Below are positions 1-7,371 of a DNA stretch of 12,298 nt, one piece after another. The stretch comes from Anaerolineae bacterium. Lineage in GTDB: Bacteria; Chloroflexota; Anaerolineae; Promineifilales; Promineifilaceae. Both the position numbers and the translations under genes were made by a program. Positions within the stretch are counted from its first letter, which is position 1. Each line of letters begins with the position of its first letter. The notes below the pieces were generated by a model. The model saw nothing but the letters and a program-made list of their open reading frames with translations, searched no databases and had not been told where the DNA came from. The DNA lies in NCBI GenBank assembly GCA_028284105.1, contig JANQSK010001119.1, positions 1 through 12,298 of the forward strand. The letters run 5' to 3'.

Positions 1-333
1 CAAAAAGTCTATCAAGCAAGCGACTTATTGATCAATTTAACAGATGCGAATAGTTTTGATAAAACAGTCCTTGAAGCAATGGCGTGCCAGCTTCCTGTGA
101 TCACCAGCAATCCCTCCTTTTTTCCAATACTTTCAAAACATAATTCCAATTTTATTTTAAGAGACGGAGAGAAAAAAGCGCTAGCTGATCAAATTTATCA
201 AATTGCAAATATGACTAAGGATAAAAAAACAATACTGAAGCAAGCCCTTCGCCAAGAAGTGATTGATAATCACAATCTTCAAAAGCTCATCTCAAATATC
301 GCACACATTTTAAAGGACCAAGGGAAAAAATAA
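1..333 (+). CDS. Glycosyltransferase family 4, C-terminal part (5' truncated)
   Basis: The reading frame is open from the first base, so this is the 3' end of a gene that starts outside the window; an internal TTG at 28 is not a credible start. The 110 visible residues contain SFDKTVLEAMACQLPVITS, the nucleotide-sugar binding segment of GT4 (GT-B fold) retaining glycosyltransferases. The expected first Glu of the E-x7-E motif is replaced by Asp or shifted (NSFDKTVLE), while the second Glu is kept. A helical C-terminal tail follows, as is normal for the family. The enzyme would transfer a sugar from a nucleotide donor to a growing glycan on the inner face of the membrane. It stops 1 nt before the flippase gene and is evidently co-transcribed with it. 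Donor and acceptor cannot be told from this fragment. Confidence 0.85.
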   Translation, partial: QKVYQASDLLINLTDANSFDKTVLEAMACQLPVITSNPSFFPILSKHNSNFILRDGEKKALADQIYQIANMTKDKKTILKQALRQEVIDNHNLQKLISNIAHILKDQGKK

Positions 334-334
334 A

Positions 335-1663
335 ATGTGGCAAAAAATTCTCCAAGGGATTAGAGCCTATTTCACAGTTTCCATCGTAACAAACATTACG
401 GGAATTCTGCAGTCGATCCTAACCCTTCGCTATTTGACCCTTGGAGAATATGGTCAGTACACATTGCTGCTTTCTTTTTTTGCTACAGGGAAGCTCTTTT
501 TCGACCTTGGCAGCAAAAGCTTGTTTGTGAGTGAAATTGCTCAAGCTAATGGAGAAAACAATCAAGCTCGAGTCAAAGGGCTGTTTAGTGTCTTAAGCTG
601 GTTTTTGGGGAGTATGAGCATTGTTGTAACGGCCGTATTCATCATCATTGGCCTATGGCGACAAAACAATCTATATCACATCATCGCCGTCTATTCTCTC
701 TTTTTCGCCATCAACCTTGGCTTTGATATTCTTCTCCTCAGTCACACAAAATTTAACCAAACGGCTGGGCAACAAATCGTTCGAAGTGCATCAAGGCTTG
801 GATTTTTATTGCTGATCCCATTCTTTCCAACAGGCTCTATGCTGTTCTGGGTTATGCTCTCACACGTCATCAAAGAAATAGTCGTCATGATATTCTCAAT
901 AAGGTGGGTTTCGCCTATTTTCCACTCACTCAGAAAAGTGACCCTTCAATCTATTGATGTAGGAACCATTTTCAAGCAACAGGGTATCTTTGTTTTAATG
1001 AGTTATCCCATCCGCCAGCTCATAACTGAACTACCTGTTTGGATGTTGACCTTTTTCTGGGACATTACGGCCGTTGGTGTTTATGGTGCGGCCAGAAAGG
1101 CATTCTCACTCATAACAACCGTTTTTGCATATGTTGAAACCATTCTTATTCCGCTTCTGCCAGAACAAATGAATCAGTTTCCAGACAAAGTCCGGATTGC
1201 TATTCGTCAATCTCAAAAATACACATTTTGGCTGACGGTTGGTATGCTTTTGGTTGTGTTGCCTTTATCTCCTTGGATTATCCAACTTTTAGGACCGGAA
1301 GAATATGCTGGGGTCATACGGCCGTTTCAAATCATTCTATTAACGGCCGTGTTTACACCGTTTATCCAATCACACCGCCCCATCTTATTTGCACTCAAGG
1401 AACAGCGATGGTTTTTTATCATGCAGCTTTTAAGCCTTTTGACGTATGCACCGCTTCTCCTACTTTTCATCCCACCAAGAGCAGCGGTTGGTGCTGTCGT
1501 TGTTCTTGTTCTCAACGGAATCATCCACACAACATTACGCTCTGGAATCATCCGACGAATTGCACCACAATTTTGGGTATCTCCCTTTACCATATTTGAA
1601 ATCGAAGAATTTGATAGAAAATTAATCAAACGAATTCAACTTTCAATACAAAATTTAAGATAA
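335..1663 (+). CDS. Oligosaccharide flippase (Wzx-like, MOP superfamily)
   Basis: The product is a 442-residue, very hydrophobic protein with about a dozen predicted membrane segments spread over its length, the usual size for polysaccharide flippases. Near the N-terminus LTLGEYGQYTL (about 35-45) matches the loop seen in Wzx-type members of the MOP/MVF exporter superfamily (LGxxEYGxxxL). A basic C-terminal tail (about 420-442) should be cytoplasmic. Members of this family move undecaprenyl-linked oligosaccharide units across the cytoplasmic membrane. Its place between glycosyltransferase genes supports that role. The ATG follows the previous stop by 1 nt and has only a weak purine-rich ribosome binding site (AAGGGAAAAAA), consistent with translational coupling. 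Four ACGGCCGT octamers lie inside the gene, two of them 25 bp apart at 1318 and 1343. The exact substrate is unknown. Confidence 0.88.
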   Translation: MWQKILQGIRAYFTVSIVTNITGILQSILTLRYLTLGEYGQYTLLLSFFATGKLFFDLGSKSLFVSEIAQANGENNQARVKGLFSVLSWFLGSMSIVVTAVFIIIGLWRQNNLYHIIAVYSLFFAINLGFDILLLSHTKFNQTAGQQIVRSASRLGFLLLIPFFPTGSMLFWVMLSHVIKEIVVMIFSIRWVSPIFHSLRKVTLQSIDVGTIFKQQGIFVLMSYPIRQLITELPVWMLTFFWDITAVGVYGAARKAFSLITTVFAYVETILIPLLPEQMNQFPDKVRIAIRQSQKYTFWLTVGMLLVVLPLSPWIIQLLGPEEYAGVIRPFQIILLTAVFTPFIQSHRPILFALKEQRWFFIMQLLSLLTYAPLLLLFIPPRAAVGAVVVLVLNGIIHTTLRSGIIRRIAPQFWVSPFTIFEIEEFDRKLIKRIQLSIQNLR

Positions 1664-1666
1664 TCT

Positions 1667-2488
1667 ATGACCAATCCAGACCCAATCAAAACGTTTTATA
1701 CTGACTTCCACGACAAAATTTACGACAAGCGATTTAATTCCCCCTACTGGACGAGACAATACGCTCATCGACAAATTCATGCACAATTTCTGCCCTACAT
1801 CCAAAAAGATCAAACAGTCCTCGATGTGGGATGTGGTGAAGGCATTTTAAGCAGTATGGTTGCCAAGCAAGGTGCAAAAACGATTGGCTCAGAAATTTCA
1901 GCACCAAATCTACAAGGCGCTCAAGAAGTCTCGGACAATTGGGGCGTTCAAGTGACCTATTTGCAAGCTGATGCCGAGAACATTCCATTTCCAAGCAACA
2001 GCTTTGATGTGGTGCTCAGCTCACACGTCTTAGAGCATCTACCCAACATCGAAAAAGGGCTTCAAGAACTTTATCGCGTCACAAAATCCAAGGCGTTGAT
2101 TGCGATGCCCACTTGTCTCAACCCTGCTTGTTGGATCATTTTAGGGGGAGAAAATTATTACGTCCCCAATCGCCGCTCAGCCCTCGCCTTTCCACTTGGA
2201 ATAGCAAGAACAGTCCAAGCATTTATACAAGGGAAAGAAGGCCCAGACGAAGGTTATGCCGGAAGTGATGTGCCACACGTTTGGCGATTCCCCTGGATTA
2301 TGAAGCGCCTTATCCGCCAAGCTGGATTCACCATCGAAAAATTTGAAGCCGGACCATTAATCGTGCCTTTCATTGCAGAAAAGTCGAAAGCCTATCAACG
2401 TTTTCAGCAAAAGCTAGATAGTTTGAGAGATAAACCCGTTATTCAAAATTTTGGGTATGGCAGCATGGCGGTTTGTCGTAAAAATTAA
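1667..2488 (+). CDS. Class I SAM-dependent methyltransferase
   Basis: The product has 273 residues. Motif I, VLDVGCGEG (51-59), binds S-adenosylmethionine; an acidic residue in GSEIS (about 76) would bind the ribose, DAENIPF (102-108) is motif II, and FDVVLSSHVLEH (113-124) is the motif typical of Methyltransf_11-type enzymes. The C-terminal half (about 150-273) carries the substrate-binding part. In glycan clusters such enzymes often methylate a sugar hydroxyl or a terminal residue, but the acceptor cannot be read from the sequence. The ATG lies 3 nt after the flippase stop, and the next gene starts 6 nt after its own stop, so it belongs to the same operon. No key motif is missing. It is only distantly like the second methyltransferase at 5962. 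Confidence 0.88.
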   Translation: MTNPDPIKTFYTDFHDKIYDKRFNSPYWTRQYAHRQIHAQFLPYIQKDQTVLDVGCGEGILSSMVAKQGAKTIGSEISAPNLQGAQEVSDNWGVQVTYLQADAENIPFPSNSFDVVLSSHVLEHLPNIEKGLQELYRVTKSKALIAMPTCLNPACWIILGGENYYVPNRRSALAFPLGIARTVQAFIQGKEGPDEGYAGSDVPHVWRFPWIMKRLIRQAGFTIEKFEAGPLIVPFIAEKSKAYQRFQQKLDSLRDKPVIQNFGYGSMAVCRKN

Positions 2489-2494
2489 ACGGCT

Positions 2495-3646
2495 ATGAAA
2501 GTGTTATTCATTGCTCCCTTTTTAAGAGCTCCTTCGGGATGGCGCACGTTGGTAATTGGCATTATCAATGCGATGTCAACCTACCATCAAGTCAAGCCCC
2601 ATCTCATCATTGCCCCCAAAGATTTGGAAGCAGCGGACGAATTATTACCCAATGTACCAAAAGAGGTTTTACCGATTGTGCAGGATGTTTCACCACGTGA
2701 CGTGAAGAAAATACCCATCTGGCTAAACAGTTATTGGCAGGTTAAACAGACGAGCTTCACCGATATCGACCTCGTTCATTCATTGGAAGCGTACCCCACT
2801 GGCATGATTGGCCATTGGTTTGCCCGGAAATTCAAATGTCCCCATGTCATCACCATTGCCGGCACCTATGGTGTGAAGTGGCATCAAAATAGAGTTGACC
2901 GGCTGCTTTACGGCCGTATCTTGCAATCAGCAACGTATCTATGCCCCATCTCCAACGGCACACTTCAACGAATGCAAAATCGATTTGGAAAAGACATGTC
3001 AGGCACACCAAACGAAGTCGTGCTTTTAGGGACACCCTCTAAAAAGCAAAATGACATTGATGCATCAACACACTCAACCAAACCTAAAATTCTCTCTGTT
3101 GCGATGTTGAAAAAACGTAAGGGATTCCATCACAGTATTCCAGCCTTCGGAAAAATTAAGGCAACGTTTCCAGATGCGGAATACCACATCATTGGCAGCT
3201 TATTAAACAAAAACTATGTTGAACATTTAAAGGAGATCATCAAAGAGCAGAATATCAAAGATGTTATTTTTCACGGCCGCGTTTCAAAGGAAGCTTTAGA
3301 AAATGCATATAAAACCGCTTGCCTCTTTCTGCTAACGCCTGTTGAAGAGACAGACCAATTTGAAGGATTTGGCTTTGTTTATATTGAAGCAGGCACTTAT
3401 GGTTGCCCCGTCATTGGGACTGAGCATGGTGGTGTTCCCGATGCCATAAAACAAGGGCAAACCGGCCTCATTGTCCCTGAGGGAGATGTTGATCAGATTG
3501 CCAATGCCATGCTTGAGTTATTATCAAATCCACAAAAAAGAGAATCGATGGGGCAAGCAAACAAGCAATGGTCTGTCGAGTTAAGCTGGGAGCGATATGC
3601 GAACCAGCAACAAAACATATATCAATCGTGTCTGTCCAAGAATTAG
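2495..3646 (+). CDS. Glycosyltransferase family 4
   Basis: This 383-residue protein has the normal length for a GT-B fold glycosyltransferase. The N-terminal acceptor domain begins KVLFIAPFLRAPSGW and the inter-domain region is near residue 180. The donor domain holds a KKRKG stretch (206-210), matching the conserved basic site that contacts the nucleotide-sugar phosphates, then HGRVS (260-264) and the E-x7-E motif EGFGFVYIE (290-298), followed by HGGVPD (311-316). These are standard GT4 features, so a retaining transfer from a nucleotide sugar is expected. The sugar is unknown. The start is the ATG 6 nt after the methyltransferase stop. The 3' end overlaps the next gene. One ACGGCCGT octamer (2910) encodes YGR, and a near-match ACGGCCGC lies at 3273. 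Confidence 0.9.
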   Translation: MKVLFIAPFLRAPSGWRTLVIGIINAMSTYHQVKPHLIIAPKDLEAADELLPNVPKEVLPIVQDVSPRDVKKIPIWLNSYWQVKQTSFTDIDLVHSLEAYPTGMIGHWFARKFKCPHVITIAGTYGVKWHQNRVDRLLYGRILQSATYLCPISNGTLQRMQNRFGKDMSGTPNEVVLLGTPSKKQNDIDASTHSTKPKILSVAMLKKRKGFHHSIPAFGKIKATFPDAEYHIIGSLLNKNYVEHLKEIIKEQNIKDVIFHGRVSKEALENAYKTACLFLLTPVEETDQFEGFGFVYIEAGTYGCPVIGTEHGGVPDAIKQGQTGLIVPEGDVDQIANAMLELLSNPQKRESMGQANKQWSVELSWERYANQQQNIYQSCLSKN

Positions 3647-4830
3647 CTTATCTCGCCAACATCCGGCTGCCAACAGAAAAAGCGCATGGCTTCCAAATTT
3701 GCAAGATGTGTGAAGCATTTGCCCTTCAAAACACGGCCGTTTCCCTTTACCATCCCAAACGCTATCAATCAGCTGCATTAAATGGCAAAATCGGTCAAGA
3801 CAGCTTTGACTATTATGGGATTCAACCCAACTTCAACATTCATACAACCCCAAATCTAGATATTATTCGTTTGGAAACCCTGTTGCCCCGTAAACTGTAC
3901 CGAGGAGCTTATCAAGTCCATGCCGCCCTATGGGCAAAGTTATCCGCTCGACGTATCAATGCGGACATTTATTACACGCGTGATTTTGAAATAGCAAATG
4001 TGCTCACCCAAATGAATCTACCAACCGTTCTAGAAGCACATGCTGTGCCCAAAGGACGGAATTACCGAGTTTTAGAAGCAACTGTAAAACGGCCGTCTTT
4101 CCGGCTTGGAGTGGTGCTCACCCAATTTATTCGAAAAGCTTTGGTCGAAGCAGGAGCCCCCTCATCTCAGGTCATCGTTGAACCTGATGCTGTAGATTTG
4201 AGCCAATTCACTGATCTCCCCACTACGGAAGAGGCAAAAAAGCAGGTTGGCCTTCCCACAGACCGACCCATTGTTGGATACATTGGCCGTTTTTCAACAA
4301 TGGGAATGGACAAAGGCATCAAACCACTTATTGAAATGATGGCCCAATTAAAATCGCTTAACGCCGTTGAGCCACTTCTAGTTTGCGTGGGTGGACCACT
4401 CGACCAGATTGACGAATACTACTCTTTAGCTGCACAACTTGGAGTCCCTAAAACACAGCTTCGATTTATTGATCGCGTTCCCAACAAAGAGGTGCCGCTA
4501 TGGATTTCAGCGATTGACATCGCAACAATGCCATACCCATTTACGGAGCATTATGCCTATTTCATGTCTCCTATGAAGCTGTTTGAATACCTAGCGGCTG
4601 GAAAAGCGATTGTCAGCACTGATTTGCCATCTATTCAAGAAGTGATGGTGGATGGCCACAACGGCCGTTTAGTCCCTCACGATGAGCCCAAAGCATTTGC
4701 TTACACCATCATTGAACTATTAAATAATCCAAATCTAAAAGCAAAGCTTGAAAAACAAGCCAGATCCGACGCGCAAGCCTACAGTTGGCGTGCTCGTGCC
4801 CAACGCATATTAGGGGCACTGAATGGATAA
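3628..4830 (+). CDS. Glycosyltransferase family 4 (GTG start proposed)
   Basis: The product is a GT4 glycosyltransferase of 400 residues if started at GTG 3628. An ATG in frame at 3568 exists, but the 20 extra residues it adds (VCRVKLGAICEPATKH...) look nothing like the family and lie wholly inside the previous gene. From the GTG the protein reads SVQELAYLANIRLPTEKAHG, a typical GT-B N-terminus with the first beta strand and acceptor loop. Further on are EAHAVP (136-141), GYIGRF (217-222) before the donor site, and SPMKLFEYLAAGKAIVSTD (314-332), the GT4 donor-binding segment where FE replaces the first part of the usual E-x7-E. It overlaps the upstream gene by 19 nt and the downstream gene by 8 nt. 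Three ACGGCCGT octamers lie inside. The start is less sure than the identity. Confidence 0.85.
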   Translation: MSVQELAYLANIRLPTEKAHGFQICKMCEAFALQNTAVSLYHPKRYQSAALNGKIGQDSFDYYGIQPNFNIHTTPNLDIIRLETLLPRKLYRGAYQVHAALWAKLSARRINADIYYTRDFEIANVLTQMNLPTVLEAHAVPKGRNYRVLEATVKRPSFRLGVVLTQFIRKALVEAGAPSSQVIVEPDAVDLSQFTDLPTTEEAKKQVGLPTDRPIVGYIGRFSTMGMDKGIKPLIEMMAQLKSLNAVEPLLVCVGGPLDQIDEYYSLAAQLGVPKTQLRFIDRVPNKEVPLWISAIDIATMPYPFTEHYAYFMSPMKLFEYLAAGKAIVSTDLPSIQEVMVDGHNGRLVPHDEPKAFAYTIIELLNNPNLKAKLEKQARSDAQAYSWRARAQRILGALNG

Positions 4831-5965
4831 AGTACGAATCCTTCACCTAATTGCTTCTTCTCATGGGGGAGGTGCAACGCACGTCTTAGATTTAGCCGCG
4901 CTGCTTCCCAAAGATCAGTTCGAAGTCACAATTGGCATGCCTGAAGATGGAGGCAATGTTTCAAGAGCCACAATTGAAGCCACAGGTTGTCTATTTGCAG
5001 CACTTAATATACAAAGCGGTTTCAGTTTATCGGCCATGAGTGAGGTGCGCAGGTTATTGAAAAACGGCCGTTTTCACATCCTCCACTGCCATGGAGCACG
5101 AGCCGGTTTATACGGCCGTTTAACCTCACTCACTCTCATAAACAAACCCACAGTCATTTTCAGCATTCATGGCTTTGCAACACCGTATTATGGATTCCCC
5201 AAAAAACAGCTCTATTTAGCGTTAGAGAAAGGGTTTCAACTCATTACTCAGCACACTATTTGCGTATCGAAGGCAGAGCAATCTCTTTTTCTTGCATACA
5301 AATTGACTTCAAAAGACAAGACATCCATTATCCATCCCGGCATTCCTCTTGATCGATTTTCAAAAGCGCGTTCGAGCCCATCACGCCTTTATGAAGAATT
5401 GAAGCTAAAGTCTGATGTAAGTATCATTTTGTCGGTCTGTCGTTTAAATATTCCGCGGGATTTCGAGACCTTATTAACGGCCGTTTCCATTGCCAAGCAA
5501 GATTTCCCGCATTTACATTTGCTTCTAGTTGGAGATGGTCCATTAAAGTCCCAAATTGAAGCTAAGATCGACAGTTTAGATCTAGAAACGGCCGTTCACC
5601 TGCTAGGTTTCCGCCAAGACATTCCAGACCTACTTGAGTTAGCCGATATTTTTGTCTTAACAAGCGATGGATGGGAGGGATTCCCAATTAGCACGCTTGA
5701 GGCGCAGGCAATGGGGTGTCCTGTAGTCGTTTCTGATGCTGGGGGTGCTAAAGAAGCCGTTTTACATCAGCAAACAGGATTGGTCGTTCCTAAGAAAAAC
5801 CCAAAAGCTCTAGCCGATGCCTTTATAACTCTGTTAAAAGATGACACACTCCGCTCAACGTTAGGTAGTCAGGGCAAAAATAGAGCCCAACAAGACTTAT
5901 CTAGAGAGAAGATGGTTGAGCAAATTGTGGCTGTTTATAAAACGGCCGTTCACGAGGATGCATGA
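4823..5965 (+). CDS. Glycosyltransferase family 4
   Basis: This 380-residue GT-B glycosyltransferase starts with ILHLIASSHGGGATHVLDLA (about 6-25), whose Gly-rich loop forms the acceptor/donor cleft. LHCHGARAGLYGRL (87-100) is the motif found in many GT4 enzymes of polysaccharide clusters. SVCRLNIPRDFETLL (204-218) is the donor phosphate site, with the usual lysine after the arginine replaced, and EGFPISTLE (285-293) is an intact E-x7-E. The ATG overlaps the stop of the preceding gene by 8 nt (ATGGATAA), and its own stop overlaps the next ATG (ATGA), so translation is probably coupled through all three genes. Five ACGGCCGT octamers occur in this gene, the highest density in the window: three encode TAV and two encode NGR or YGR. 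The sugar specificity is unknown. Confidence 0.9.
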   Translation: MDKVRILHLIASSHGGGATHVLDLAALLPKDQFEVTIGMPEDGGNVSRATIEATGCLFAALNIQSGFSLSAMSEVRRLLKNGRFHILHCHGARAGLYGRLTSLTLINKPTVIFSIHGFATPYYGFPKKQLYLALEKGFQLITQHTICVSKAEQSLFLAYKLTSKDKTSIIHPGIPLDRFSKARSSPSRLYEELKLKSDVSIILSVCRLNIPRDFETLLTAVSIAKQDFPHLHLLLVGDGPLKSQIEAKIDSLDLETAVHLLGFRQDIPDLLELADIFVLTSDGWEGFPISTLEAQAMGCPVVVSDAGGAKEAVLHQQTGLVVPKKNPKALADAFITLLKDDTLRSTLGSQGKNRAQQDLSREKMVEQIVAVYKTAVHEDA

Positions 5966-6639
5966 TTAAACACAGAATTGCGCAATGGAGCATCAATTTA
6001 TCTAAAAAGCTTTCTCGTGAAGGCATGTATCCATTTTTGGAAGGTCAGTTTGCTAAAATTCCGGCGAATGCAAGCGTGCTTAACATCGGGGCCGGCGGTG
6101 AAATTGAATCCATGCTCAAGCAATTTGCAGAATCAACACCATTCACCATTGTGTCATTCGACATTGACGCAGAGCGGAAACCGGATTTAGTGGGAGATAT
6201 TTGCACCTATGAATTTAATGGACAGTTTGATGTTGTGATCATGAGTGAAGTGCTAGAGCATGTTCACTCACCCCACCTGGCAATCGAAAATGTCTACAAT
6301 ATTCTGCAAAAAGGTGGCAAGCTTATCTTAACAACGCCATTTATTTTTCCCCTTCACGATCGACCTTATGATTACTACCGATTCACAAAATATGGGCTTC
6401 AACATTTGCTTAAGCCTTTTTCACACGTTCAAATTTTTGAAAAGAATGGCTATTTTGAAGCAATTGATGTTTTGTGGGTTCGGCTCTGGCGTGAGGAATC
6501 AAAACGTGCTCGGACGTTTTCATACTTGATGATTCCATTGATTTACTTTTTAAAACGGCCGTTTTCTCGACTTCTCTCAAGTATCATAAAAGCCGATGGC
6601 ATCTCCACTGGCTATCTTGTCACTGCCTACAAGTTATAG
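5962..6639 (+). CDS. Class I SAM-dependent methyltransferase
   Basis: The product has 225 residues. VLNIGAGGE (39-47) is a variant motif I with Asn in place of the usual acidic residue. SFDIDAE (65-71) supplies the ribose-binding acid, and FDVVIMSEVLEH (89-100) and GGKLILTTPFIFPLHD (118-133) are typical of Methyltransf_11/23 enzymes. DRPYDYYRFTKYGL (133-146) is a motif common in methyltransferases of surface-glycan clusters. It starts at an ATGA overlap with the previous gene and appears to be the last gene of the operon; no clear Rho-independent terminator follows. Its last 28 codons (from about 6553) resemble a decayed copy at 8304-8384. An ACGGCCGT octamer at 6555 encodes KRPF. The methyl acceptor is unknown. 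Confidence 0.87.
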   Translation: MIKHRIAQWSINLSKKLSREGMYPFLEGQFAKIPANASVLNIGAGGEIESMLKQFAESTPFTIVSFDIDAERKPDLVGDICTYEFNGQFDVVIMSEVLEHVHSPHLAIENVYNILQKGGKLILTTPFIFPLHDRPYDYYRFTKYGLQHLLKPFSHVQIFEKNGYFEAIDVLWVRLWREESKRARTFSYLMIPLIYFLKRPFSRLLSSIIKADGISTGYLVTAYKL

Positions 6640-6769
6640 TTTTCAATCGTTCCCTTCTATTTTGGGCACTTCATTCTCAAAAAAAGATGTTTCTCTCATT
6701 CAACTAGAGGTTGTCTTTATTCAAGATTTTTCAGCCTTGTTTTCTATACCCTAAAAACAATATCAACCA
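6640..6769. other. Intergenic leader between glycan operon and secreted-protein gene
   Basis: This AT-rich, T-tract-containing DNA lies between the last operon gene and the secreted-protein gene. No convincing terminator hairpin is seen after 6639. Weak -10-like hexamers are present (TATACC at 6745, TATCAA at 6761 with TTGTTT at 6737 and an 18-nt spacer), but neither is good enough to call as a promoter. The downstream gene could have its own weak promoter or receive read-through from the operon. Confidence 0.4.
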
Positions 6770-6785
6770 GCAGGTAATAACCTGC
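6770..6785 (+). promoter_or_regulatory. Small perfect hairpin ahead of the ribosome binding site
   Basis: GCAGGT and ACCTGC form a perfect 6-bp stem with a 4-nt AATA loop, 12 nt before the ribosome binding site of the secreted-protein gene. It could stabilise the 5' end of the mRNA or be a short operator. There is no T-tract after it, so it is not a terminator. Confidence 0.4.
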
Positions 6786-6796
6786 CACATCATCTT

Positions 6797-6805
6797 AGGA
6801 AGGAG
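6797..6805 (+). promoter_or_regulatory. Strong ribosome binding site
   Basis: AGGAAGGAG lies 9 nt before the ATG at 6815. It is by far the best Shine-Dalgarno sequence in the window; most operon genes here have weak ones. It fixes the start and suggests the secreted protein is made in quantity. Confidence 0.8.
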
Positions 6806-6814
6806 ACAACCGCA

Positions 6815-7324
6815 ATGTCCAAAAACTTTGTCCTCACAATTTTGGCTTGTATCTTTTCATTGGCCATCATTTCTACTGTTTCAGCAAATCAGAATACCGA
6901 ACGTGTGCGAGGTCACACATATATGGTCGTGCCCCTCTCTGAATTTAATCCAGTTTTAGAAGGCGAAGCTGTGATGAGAGAGCTAAAATATGACGCTTAC
7001 AAACATGCAGATGGAACTGTAGGTGGCCACTATAGCTACACCCTAGCAGTATTTGGACGTGTAGACGAAATTTCCGGGTCAGTCATTTGCCTCAAAACTG
7101 AAGGCAATCGAGCTTGGATTGGTACCAACGTGGAATCAACAAATAATCCGGATCGTGAAGGATTGTATGGTTGGTGGCAAGTTGAAGATAATGGCGGGGC
7201 AGGAGATCGCACAACATTTATTGGCTTTGGTAGCTTAGAAGCAACGTTTGATTATTGTGAAGGACCAGATCCAAACTTTATTTTCTCAGTGGATCGAGGT
7301 GGTGTTCAAGTAGACAGTCATTAA
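6815..7324 (+). CDS. Secreted protein of unknown function
   Basis: The product has 169 residues. Residues 1-24 are a clear Sec signal peptide: Lys4, a hydrophobic core FVLTILACIFSLAII, and a VSA-NQ cleavage site after about residue 24. No lipobox is evident at the cleavage point. The mature part of about 145 residues looks like a beta-rich domain with exactly two cysteines, C92 (VICLKTEGNRAWIG) and C148 (FDYCEG), which could form a disulfide outside the cell. The pattern CLxxxGNRAxIG followed by VEDNGGAGD resembles a set of uncharacterised small secreted proteins of Gram-positive-like and Chloroflexota genomes; this is recall, not a search result. The start is set by the strong upstream ribosome binding site. 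It is convergent with the AraC-type regulator gene. No function is claimed. Confidence 0.82.
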   Translation: MSKNFVLTILACIFSLAIISTVSANQNTERVRGHTYMVVPLSEFNPVLEGEAVMRELKYDAYKHADGTVGGHYSYTLAVFGRVDEISGSVICLKTEGNRAWIGTNVESTNNPDREGLYGWWQVEDNGGAGDRTTFIGFGSLEATFDYCEGPDPNFIFSVDRGGVQVDSH

Positions 7325-7327
7325 TCA

Positions 7328-7364
7328 AAAAGAGCCTGCATGCCTAGTGCATACAGGCTCTTTT
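7328..7364. terminator. Bidirectional Rho-independent terminator
   Basis: Arms 7328-7343 and 7349-7364 pair over 16 positions with one mismatch, closing a 5-nt loop (CTAGT). The core is AAAAGAGCCTG with CAGGCTCTTTT. The right arm ends in TTTT and the left arm gives a U-tract on the other strand, so it can stop both the secreted-protein gene (+) and the AraC-type gene (-), which converge here with stops only 47 nt apart. Confidence 0.9.
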
Positions 7365-7371
7365 CAACTTC

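Noticed and set aside
1228..1629. Overlapping open frames on both strands inside the flippase gene
   Set aside because: Their translations are Cys-, His- and Arg-rich with no domain pattern, and they are shadows of a convincing membrane protein.
3273..3280. ACGGCCGC as an eighteenth octamer copy
   Set aside because: The last base differs, so it breaks the palindrome; it is counted only as a CGGCCG hexamer. TCGGCCGA at 7493-7500 is excluded for the same reason.
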